From: Desulfobacula sp.
Lineage (GTDB): Bacteria; Desulfobacterota; Desulfobacteria; Desulfobacterales; Desulfobacteraceae
Assembly: GCA_023139225.1 (NCBI GenBank)
Contig: JAGLNZ010000333.1
Location: 1-5,934 of the forward strand
DNA: 5,934 nucleotides
Direction of reading: 5' to 3'
Made by a program: the position numbers and the translations under genes. Of this stretch, positions 1-4,885 are shown piece by piece. The notes below the pieces were generated by a model. It made no database searches. It was not told where the DNA came from and worked only from the letters and a program-made list of their open reading frames with translations. The first letter of the stretch is position 1, and each line of letters begins with the position of its first letter.

Positions 1-533
1 ATCACATGGTCGTTTCTGATGTCTCCATGTGTATACCCGTTTTCATGGAGAATCCGGATCGCCTGGAACAATCGGACCAATTCCTTTAAAATCCCGGGAA
101 GGTATGTTTTATAATATGTATCATACGGCATTTCAAACATACCGATATAATTTAACAAATTCTTTCCCCGGACCGCATCCAGAACCCTTACATTGTTTTG
201 TTTCTTATCTCTTAAAACACTGCCCTGCATAAAATATGGATGACCTCTGACCAGGTCCAGGATTTCCCCTTCTTTCTCAGGATTCCGAAAACACTGAATC
301 GCAATACCGCCCAAGGTGATTTCAAATGTTTCAAAAAAAGACAGCTTAAGATATTTTATCTCTTTTGTGTCCAGATTGATTGCCCGTTTCACCCAGAACT
401 TGGGATCTTCGATCCCGAACCGCATTTCCCGGGCATGGCCTAGGACTTTGAACCTTTTCTTCCCAATATGGATTTCATCTCCGGAATCAATAGAGTAAAA
501 ATCCGATGTATCTGTAAAAATTTTTTTTACCAT
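1..533 (-). CDS. Protein kinase-like protein, C-terminus cut by window edge
   Basis: Reading leftward from an ATG at 533-531, the frame stays open to the window edge: 177 complete codons and no stop. Near the visible end is HGDIRNDHV (residues 169-177), which matches the catalytic loop of the protein-kinase/aminoglycoside-phosphotransferase fold. D171 would be the catalytic base and R173 stands where kinases usually have Lys. H176 occupies the position of the usual metal-binding Asn, so the loop is atypical. The preceding RLFQAIRILHENGYTHGD fits the helix that leads into this loop. K63 in YLKLSFFE is a candidate for the beta3 ATP-binding lysine and E88 or E90 for the helix C glutamate. A canonical GxGxxG loop is not seen around residues 24-40. 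The DFG segment and C-lobe lie outside the window. The gene starts four bases after the GAF gene stop, with only a weak Shine-Dalgarno, which suggests translational coupling. Substrate unknown; it may be a Ser/Thr kinase or a small-molecule kinase. Confidence 0.75.
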   Translation of the reverse strand, partial: MVKKIFTDTSDFYSIDSGDEIHIGKKRFKVLGHAREMRFGIEDPKFWVKRAINLDTKEIKYLKLSFFETFEITLGGIAIQCFRNPEKEGEILDLVRGHPYFMQGSVLRDKKQNNVRVLDAVRGKNLLNYIGMFEMPYDTYYKTYLPGILKELVRLFQAIRILHENGYTHGDIRNDHV

Positions 534-537
534 AAAT

Positions 538-1104
538 CTAAGGCTCGTTTAAAATTCTAAGCGGCAGGTCCTGCATGGATGCTCTCACAGAAACGATGAA
601 ATTTCTAAGCCCCTGATTATCGATCACCAGACCTATAAACTGCCCCAGGATGAGGAACAATTCCATATCCTCTTCATGGAATTCAATCAAACGATTGTTG
701 TATATGCGCATTTCACCAATAGTGTAATTTCTGTATTTGATGGGAATGGCCAGCATGGAAAGCAGGTTTTCCTTTATGGCGGCATCTGGATACTGGACCC
801 GGTCATCTTTATGCAGATCATTAATCAACACCGGCTCTCCCTTGATAAATGAATTACACTTGTCATCCACAAAAACAGGTCCTTTTGTTAAATATTCATC
901 GCTTAACCCAAAACTTCCCATCCTGAAAAGCTGATTTTCCCTGTCGTCAAACAAAAGAATTGAACAGGCCCGCATATCAAATTCGTGGCAGATGTCCTCA
1001 ACAAGATGGTTCACCAGAAGATCCAGTTGACTATATGCGGATAACGCCCTTGCAAATGCTTGAAACTTTTTCAGGGTAAAGCGTTTTAATGGCTGAGACT
1101 TCAT
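538..1104 (-). CDS. Stand-alone GAF-domain protein
   Basis: This 188-residue protein consists almost entirely of one GAF domain, roughly residues 25-165. After an N-terminal helix (LKKFQAFARALSAYSQLDLLVNHLVEDI) come the expected strands, such as RACSILLFDDRENQLF. Then follow a loop with GEPVLINDLHKDDR, the typical LLSMLAIPIKYRNYTIGEMRIYN strand pair, and a closing helix (EEDMELFLILGQFIGLVIDNQ). GAF domains bind small ligands or mediate dimerisation; the ligand here cannot be told. There is no signal peptide, membrane segment or output domain, so it is probably a cytoplasmic sensor or partner protein. AAGGA at 1115-1111 lies six bases before the ATG and supports this start. The kinase-like gene follows four bases after the stop, so the GAF protein may regulate that kinase. 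Transcription probably starts from the promoter at 1172-1200. Confidence 0.85.
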   Translation of the reverse strand: MKSQPLKRFTLKKFQAFARALSAYSQLDLLVNHLVEDICHEFDMRACSILLFDDRENQLFRMGSFGLSDEYLTKGPVFVDDKCNSFIKGEPVLINDLHKDDRVQYPDAAIKENLLSMLAIPIKYRNYTIGEMRIYNNRLIEFHEEDMELFLILGQFIGLVIDNQGLRNFIVSVRASMQDLPLRILNEP

Positions 1105-1126
1105 GACACATCCTTTTATTTTTATA

Positions 1127-1237
1127 TCCGGTTTGATGAAAAAACAGCTGAAAGAAAATCGAGATATTAATACTATACCATGCCGGTCCGGTTATGACAA
1201 CGGCCCCTTTTATGATCATAGAATTACCGGTTTTATG
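1127..1237. repeat. Three copies of a CCGGTT-(T)-ATG motif around the GAF promoter
   Basis: Related words occur on the plus strand at 1127-1139 (TCCGGTTTGATGA), 1187-1197 (TCCGGTTATGA) and 1226-1237 (ACCGGTTTTATG). The first lies in the predicted leader, the second overlaps the -35 end and spacer of the promoter, and the third lies upstream of the -35. A perfect 10-bp palindrome, TATGATCATA, occupies 1211-1220. The layout resembles binding sites for a regulator, but spacing is irregular (60 and 39 bp) and the motif is short, so this is suggestive only. Confidence 0.3.
1172..1200 (-). promoter_or_regulatory. Strong sigma70-type promoter for the GAF/kinase genes
   Basis: On the minus strand, TTGTCA (1200-1195) is followed after exactly 17 bases by TATAGT (1177-1172). 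Each hexamer matches the consensus at 5 of 6 positions. TGG directly precedes the -10 hexamer and provides an extended -10 TG. The predicted start near 1165 gives a leader of about 60 bases before the GAF start codon. The spacer contains CCGGACCGG, two CCGG blocks around one base, which could be an operator. Confidence 0.7.
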
Positions 1238-1256
1238 CGGTGCGTTTTGTTGGAAT

Positions 1257-1285
1257 TTAGCACGATACTCTCCGAATTCTATATC
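1257..1285 (+). promoter_or_regulatory. Possible sigma70-type promoter for the dehydratase gene
   Basis: TTAGCA (1257-1262) and TATATC (1280-1285) are separated by 17 bases; each matches the consensus at 4 of 6 positions. It points toward the PLP-enzyme gene and would leave a leader of about 100 bases. The leader would contain a direct repeat TAACTG-TAACTG (1307-1318) and an inverted repeat GTTTTA/TAAAAC (1318-1323 and 1329-1334). The match is weak and the region is AT-rich, so chance is a real alternative. Confidence 0.25.
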
Positions 1286-1393
1286 TGTTATAGTTGTTTT
1301 TTTTAATAACTGTAACTGTTTTACCAAATAAAACTGAAGTATGTTGTGAGCTGGAATATGATATTCAGACAAACGACAAAAAAGGAGAACAAA

Positions 1394-2389
1394 ATGAATA
1401 AAGGTCATGAACTGATATCTTTATCAAATGCTCTTGGCGCCAGAGAGATATTAAAAAAATTTCTTGCACCCACACCCCTGCGTCAATACCCGAGTCTGGA
1501 CCGCCTTATTGGTGCAAAGATTTTTGTTAAACATGAAAATCATAATCCCACCGGTACATTTAAAATAAGAGGTGGAATCAATCTTATGCATCAGCTCAGG
1601 GGAATGGGGACAAAAGGTGTAATTACCTATTCAACGGGTAACCATGGTACATCTGTAGCGACCAGTGCTAAAATGTTTGATTTGAAGGCAGTCGTGGTCG
1701 TTCCGGAAAAATCAAATCCTCTTAAAATTCAAAGTATAAAAGATGCAGGTGCAGAGTTGATTGAACATGGCAAAGATTTTGAAGCAGCCGGCAGAAAAGT
1801 TACTCAGCTTGCAGATGAGCGTGGTCTCTATTTTGTTCACCCCGCAAACGAAGCTCATCTTATAAATGGTGTTGCTACAGAATTCCTGGAAATTGTTGAA
1901 ATGGTTCCCGATATAGACACCATGATCATTCCTATTGGTGCAGGCAGTGAGGCAGCCGCCGCCATAACCGTGCTCAAGCAGATTTGCCCTAAAATTGAAA
2001 TAATAGGCGTACAGGCCCAAGCATCCAAAGCAGCCTATCTATCCTGGAAGCAGAAAAAAATAGTCTCTGCGTCAAATACAACCTTTGCCGGCGGGGTTGC
2101 AACCGGAACAGCCTACGAAGTGCCGTTTTCATTGTATAAAAATGCACTTGACGATTTTGTACTCCTTACGGAAAAAGAACTTTATCAGGGAATAGCACTG
2201 GCCGCACATCATACCAGAAATCTTACCGAAGGAGCAGGTTCAGCATGTTTGCGGGCAGCACTAAAAATTCGAGACCGATTGCATGGTAAAAAAGTTGTGA
2301 TCCAAATGAGCGGAGGAAATGCATCCGGCCATGAGCTGCAAAAGGCGATGACCCAGCCATGTCTTGAAAGCGGTTTTGTTGATTATTGA
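1394..2389 (+). CDS. Threonine/serine dehydratase-like PLP enzyme (fold type II)
   Basis: This 331-residue cytoplasmic enzyme belongs to the threonine dehydratase group, which deaminates L-threonine or L-serine to 2-oxobutyrate or pyruvate plus ammonia. PTGTFKIRGG places the PLP Schiff-base lysine at K57. STGNHG (80-85) is the substrate-binding Asn loop. GAGSE (182-186) occupies the place of the Gly-rich phosphate-binding loop, and SGGN near the C-terminus is the pyridine-ring contact typical of the family. The length fits the short catabolic form; there is no C-terminal ACT domain, so no isoleucine-type feedback is expected. The start at 1394 is chosen because AAAGGAG (1381-1387) sits seven bases before it; an in-frame ATG at 1346 lacks such a site and would add 16 unlikely residues. 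Substrate specificity is not settled: related enzymes act on serine, threo-3-hydroxyaspartate or hydroxyectoine breakdown products. The gene stands alone and converges on efpL. Confidence 0.85.
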   Translation: MNKGHELISLSNALGAREILKKFLAPTPLRQYPSLDRLIGAKIFVKHENHNPTGTFKIRGGINLMHQLRGMGTKGVITYSTGNHGTSVATSAKMFDLKAVVVVPEKSNPLKIQSIKDAGAELIEHGKDFEAAGRKVTQLADERGLYFVHPANEAHLINGVATEFLEIVEMVPDIDTMIIPIGAGSEAAAAITVLKQICPKIEIIGVQAQASKAAYLSWKQKKIVSASNTTFAGGVATGTAYEVPFSLYKNALDDFVLLTEKELYQGIALAAHHTRNLTEGAGSACLRAALKIRDRLHGKKVVIQMSGGNASGHELQKAMTQPCLESGFVDY

Positions 2390-2410
2390 ACCCTGAAAAT
2401 CTGTGGAAAA

Positions 2411-2977
2411 TCAGGCCCTGGACATAAATTTTTTTGTCTCGGTATTGACCTTGACCATTGCCCCGGGTTCAAGATATTCCGGTACCTGGATTTCAACGCC
2501 GTTGGAAAGGGTCGCCGGCTTGGTCCTTGCTGTAGCGCTGGCCCCCTTGAGGCCCGGAGCGGTTTCTGCGATTTCAAACACAAGGGAAATGGGGATCTCA
2601 ATGGCAACCATGTTATCATCAATGAACAGACCGGAAACACCCTCCATACCGTCTGTAAGCCAAAGCAGTTCATCTTCAATCGCACCTGCCGCTATCATGT
2701 ACTGGGCATATTCCTGAGTGTCCATGAAGACATGAAAATCGCCGTCGGGATACAGGTATTGTACGGATTTTCTCTGGAGGTCCACATTGTTGAGGATGTC
2801 ATTGCCTTTGTAGCTTGCTTCATATTTCTGTTTGGTCTTGATATTATTGAACCTGACCTTGTAAAGTGTAACCGCCCCTCTTGCCGAGGGTGTTCTGACA
2901 TCAATATGTTTCACCATGTAAGCGTCGTTGTTTATCTCGACAACATTCCCTTTTTTTAAATCACAGGCCTTTGGCAT
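2411..2977 (-). CDS. efpL: Elongation factor P-like protein EfpL (YeiP)
   Basis: This 188-residue protein is a paralogue of EF-P, which binds the ribosome next to the P-site tRNA and relieves stalling at proline-rich and some other sequences. It has the expected three parts: a KOW-like N-domain (about 3-62), a central OB domain (about 65-127) and a C-terminal OB domain carrying the family signature around ETAPGLKGASATARTKPAT and VQVPEYLEPG-like residues (IQVPEYLEPG). The N-domain loop reads TPSARGA with R33 at its tip. This is the arginine of the EfpL/YeiP branch, not the modified lysine of classical EF-P. The start is placed at ATG 2977-2975, giving MPKACDLKKG, which aligns with the E. coli protein (MPRANEIKKG). 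AGGAG at 2990-2986 lies eight bases upstream. A GTG at 2986 would give three extra residues but overlaps that ribosome-binding site. The gene is monocistronic as far as can be seen. Confidence 0.93.
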   Translation of the reverse strand: MPKACDLKKGNVVEINNDAYMVKHIDVRTPSARGAVTLYKVRFNNIKTKQKYEASYKGNDILNNVDLQRKSVQYLYPDGDFHVFMDTQEYAQYMIAAGAIEDELLWLTDGMEGVSGLFIDDNMVAIEIPISLVFEIAETAPGLKGASATARTKPATLSNGVEIQVPEYLEPGAMVKVNTETKKFMSRA

Positions 2978-2985
2978 GTTCTTCA

Positions 2986-2990
2986 CTCCT
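2986..2990 (-). promoter_or_regulatory. Ribosome binding site deciding the efpL start
   Basis: AGGAG on the minus strand with an eight-base spacer to ATG 2977 is near ideal. It includes the G of the alternative in-frame GTG at 2986, so that longer start would have no Shine-Dalgarno of its own at a proper distance. Confidence 0.75.
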
Positions 2991-3122
2991 GAAAACTATT
3001 TATATTTAAAAAACATATAGATACCATTCAACCGGAAAATTTGAAAGTCCATTCCAAGTATGGTAGGGTGACAGCGTATAAAATAATGGTGTTTTTATAA
3101 TAAAATTGCAAGGAAATCACCA
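2991..3122. other. Divergent intergenic region between efpL and the sigma54 activator gene
   Basis: This AT-rich 132-bp stretch must carry the start signals for both flanking genes, but no convincing promoter stands out. Candidates are TATAAA at 3077-3082 (plus strand, no good -35) and TTTCAA at 3046-3041 with TATCTA 17 bases further on (minus strand, weak -10). TTCAA/TTGAA (3027-3031 and 3041-3045) is a short inverted repeat. AAGGA at 3110-3114 is the ribosome-binding site of the activator gene, eight bases before its ATG. Confidence 0.4.
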
Positions 3123-4619
3123 ATGCCCTTTTCTGAAAATTCTAATTCTTCCAGCCTGCTGGACATGGAAACTATTGATTTTTTATCAGTACTGAACCGT
3201 ATGGATGACGGGGTGATTATTGCGGATATAAACGGGGTCATTCTTTTTTACAATGCCGCCCAGTCCAAGATAGACGGATTGGCGGCCCAAGATGTGATCG
3301 GGCTCAAAGTGACCGATATTTATAAACTCAACAACCGTACCAGCATGATCATGCAAGCCATTGAACGGCATGCCGCCATAAAGAACCGGGCGTTTTTCTA
3401 TCAGACCTGTTCCGGAAAAGTGGCCAACACCATTACCAGCGTTTATCCCCTGCTCAAAGGGGGAACCATCAACGGTGTGATCTGTCTTGTCAAGGACTAT
3501 GAATTGCTTTACCGGTCCACACCCATGGCAACCATCACCGAATGCCGGCCCGACCTTGGCAATGGCACCCGGTACACCTTTGCCGACCTCATCGGCAAAG
3601 GATCGGATTTTCAGCGGGTGATGGGCACGGCCAGAAAGGCGGCGGCTTCGGCTTCTCCCATCATGATTCAAGGAGAAACCGGCACAGGCAAGGAATTGTT
3701 TGCCCAGTCCATTCACAACCACAGCCCGCGCCGGGAAAAAAAATATGTGGGTGTTAATTGTGCGGCCATTCCCCGTGATCTGCTGGAGGGGGTACTCTTC
3801 GGCACTACCAGGGGGGCCTTTACCGGTGCCATGGATAAGCCCGGTATTTTTGAAATCTCCCATGGCGGCACCTTATTTCTTGACGAACTCCTGGCAATGC
3901 CGGTTGACCTCCAGGTAAAATTGTTGCGGGTTCTACAGGAAAAATGCGTCCGGCGGGTAGGTTCTGCCATGGAAACGCCTGTGGATGTCAAGATTATCAG
4001 TTCTGTAAGCCGGGAGCCCCGCACTGCCATTCGGGAAGGCCTGCTGCGTACAGACCTGTTTTATCGGCTGGGAGTGGTAATGGTCAAACTGCCCCCCTTA
4101 AGAGATCGGCAAAACAGCATGCGCGAACTTACCAACCACTTTATAGAGAAATACAACAACCGGCTGGGGACCCACGTAAAACGAATCAGCCGGGAAGTCC
4201 TTGAATTGTTCTCAGCCTATCAATGGCCCGGGAATGTAAGAGAGCTTGAGCATTTAATAGAAGGAGCCATGAACATGGCGGGCCGGGAGGAAACCATAGG
4301 AATCGAGCATTTCACACCCGGACTGGATTGCCTGGAACAACTTGATTTCACCAGCCCGGACCTTCCCTTTTTCATCCCCAAAAGCCCGGGTGTCCCTTCA
4401 TCTGTGGAACCGGCACAGAACCTTGATCCATCCCCCTCCCAGAACCTGAAACAGACCCAGATTGATCAGGAAAAAGCTGCCATTAAAGCCGCTCTTTCCG
4501 TAGCAGGAGGGAACGTGACCATGGCGTCAAAAAACCTGGGTATTTCAAGGCAGCTGCTTCATTATAAAATAAAAAAATATGGGTTTTGCCGTGTGGATTT
4601 CATTGTGCGCCCATCCTGA
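3123..4619 (+). CDS. Sigma54-dependent activator: PAS, AAA+, Fis-type HTH (RocR-like)
   Basis: This 498-residue enhancer-binding protein uses ATP to open promoters bound by sigma54 RNA polymerase. An N-terminal PAS domain (about 20-130; DDGVIIADINGVILFYNAA) is the likely sensor; there is no phospho-receiver domain, so a ligand rather than a histidine kinase probably controls it. The AAA+ domain (about 153-385) is complete. It has Walker A GETGTGKE (184-191), GAFTGA (231-236) for sigma54 contact, Walker B GGTLFLDE (248-255), the arginine-finger region RTDLFYR (309-315) and WPGNVRELEH (368-377). The stretch LLEGVLFGTTRGAFTGA followed by KPGIFE resembles the RocR branch, whose members activate amino-acid catabolism; that link is inferred. 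A Pro/Ser/Gln-rich linker (about 405-445) leads to a Fis-type HTH (about 450-486; NVTMASKNLGISRQLLHYKIKK). AAGGA lies eight bases before the ATG. The next gene downstream has its own sigma54 promoter elements and is the probable target. Confidence 0.93.
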   Translation: MPFSENSNSSSLLDMETIDFLSVLNRMDDGVIIADINGVILFYNAAQSKIDGLAAQDVIGLKVTDIYKLNNRTSMIMQAIERHAAIKNRAFFYQTCSGKVANTITSVYPLLKGGTINGVICLVKDYELLYRSTPMATITECRPDLGNGTRYTFADLIGKGSDFQRVMGTARKAAASASPIMIQGETGTGKELFAQSIHNHSPRREKKYVGVNCAAIPRDLLEGVLFGTTRGAFTGAMDKPGIFEISHGGTLFLDELLAMPVDLQVKLLRVLQEKCVRRVGSAMETPVDVKIISSVSREPRTAIREGLLRTDLFYRLGVVMVKLPPLRDRQNSMRELTNHFIEKYNNRLGTHVKRISREVLELFSAYQWPGNVRELEHLIEGAMNMAGREETIGIEHFTPGLDCLEQLDFTSPDLPFFIPKSPGVPSSVEPAQNLDPSPSQNLKQTQIDQEKAAIKAALSVAGGNVTMASKNLGISRQLLHYKIKKYGFCRVDFIVRPS

Positions 4620-4634
4620 CAGTCAAATTTTTTT

Positions 4635-4699
4635 CAGGCGACAATTTTTTTTCTATCCATAGGTTAATCCAGGTGAAAAAATTTTTTCTATCCAGGCGA
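4635..4699 (+). repeat. Repeated CAGGYGA / CTATCCA motifs, candidate activator-binding (enhancer) region
   Basis: CAGGCGA occurs at 4635-4641 and 4693-4699, with CAGGTGA at 4670-4676. The longer form ATCCAGGYGA is at 4667-4676 and 4690-4699. TTTTTTCTATCCA is repeated at 4647-4659 and 4682-4694, exactly 35 bp apart. CTATCCATAG (4653-4662) is a small inverted repeat and GAAAAAATTTTTTC (4675-4688) is a perfect 14-bp palindrome. The cluster lies about 75-140 bp upstream of the -24/-12 elements, the usual place for enhancer-binding protein sites. Binding by the adjacent activator is inferred. Confidence 0.45.
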
Positions 4700-4705
4700 A
4701 TCTAC

Positions 4706-4718
4706 AATCCACCTCTTG
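4706..4718 (+). promoter_or_regulatory. Possible IHF-binding site
   Basis: AATCCACCTCTTG matches the IHF consensus WATCAANNNNTTR with one mismatch (C instead of A at the fifth position). It lies between the repeat cluster and the sigma54 promoter, where a DNA bend would help looping. The consensus is loose and the region AT-rich, so confidence is low. Confidence 0.3.
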
Positions 4719-4773
4719 CTTTAAAATCTTAATATTTTCAATAATATTAATTGGTTATTTAAAAAAATTCCTT

Positions 4774-4800
4774 TGGCAATATTCTGGCATGCAATCTGCA
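4774..4800 (+). promoter_or_regulatory. Two overlapping sigma54 (-24/-12) promoter elements
   Basis: Element one (4774-4789) is TGGCAATATTCTGGCA, with GG and GC ten bases apart as sigma54 requires. Element two (4785-4800) is TGGCATGCAATCTGCA, with the same spacing, beginning inside the -12 box of the first. Consensus is TGGCAC, five bases, TTGCA. Predicted transcription starts are near 4800 and 4811, giving leaders of about 75-86 bases before the transporter start codon. The activator gene directly upstream supports a functional sigma54 promoter here; which of the two elements is used cannot be told from sequence. Confidence 0.7.
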
Positions 4801-4815
4801 ATTATCGAAATTGAG

Positions 4816-4853
4816 TCCACTGGCCTAACCGGTTGAAGGGCCGTCAGAGTGGA
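4816..4853 (+). promoter_or_regulatory. Stem-loop in the transporter mRNA leader
   Basis: TCCACT (4816-4821) pairs with AGTGGA (4848-4853). Inside it GGCC (4822-4825) pairs with GGCC (4839-4842), leaving a five-base bulge on the 3' side and an apical loop that contains the palindrome AACCGGTT (4827-4834). The structure ends 21 bases before the AGGAG ribosome-binding site. It is not followed by a T-run, so it is not a terminator; it could affect mRNA stability or be a protein-binding site in DNA. Confidence 0.45.
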
Positions 4854-4885
4854 TAGGATATAAACCGATTTTACAGGAGTTAAGT

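Noticed and set aside
29..498. Three small plus-strand open frames at the left end
   Set aside because: They lie opposite the minus-strand kinase-like gene, whose frame has recognisable motifs; the plus-strand translations show no family features.
1352..1367. Sigma54-like word TGGAATATGATATTCA upstream of the PLP enzyme
   Set aside because: GG is followed after ten bases by TC, not GC, so the essential -12 element is missing.
1346..1393. Earlier in-frame ATG for the PLP enzyme
   Set aside because: No Shine-Dalgarno before it, the extra residues do not resemble the family N-terminus, and a strong AAAGGAG precedes the ATG at 1394.
1031..1408. Minus-strand frame of 125 residues covering the GAF gene upstream region
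   Set aside because: It overlaps the GAF start in another frame, crosses the strong promoter and has no domain features or ribosome-binding site.
2390..2415. Possible bidirectional terminator between the convergent PLP enzyme and efpL genes
   Set aside because: Only CCTGA/TCAGG (5 bp) can pair around a 14-base loop, and no T-run follows; too weak to call.
3186..3863. Long minus-strand frame of 225 residues
   Set aside because: It is antisense to the well-supported sigma54 activator and has a Gly/His-rich translation without family features.
4615..4638. Possible terminator after the sigma54 activator gene
   Set aside because: CCTGA/TCAGG is only 5 bp and the T-run lies in the loop rather than after the stem.
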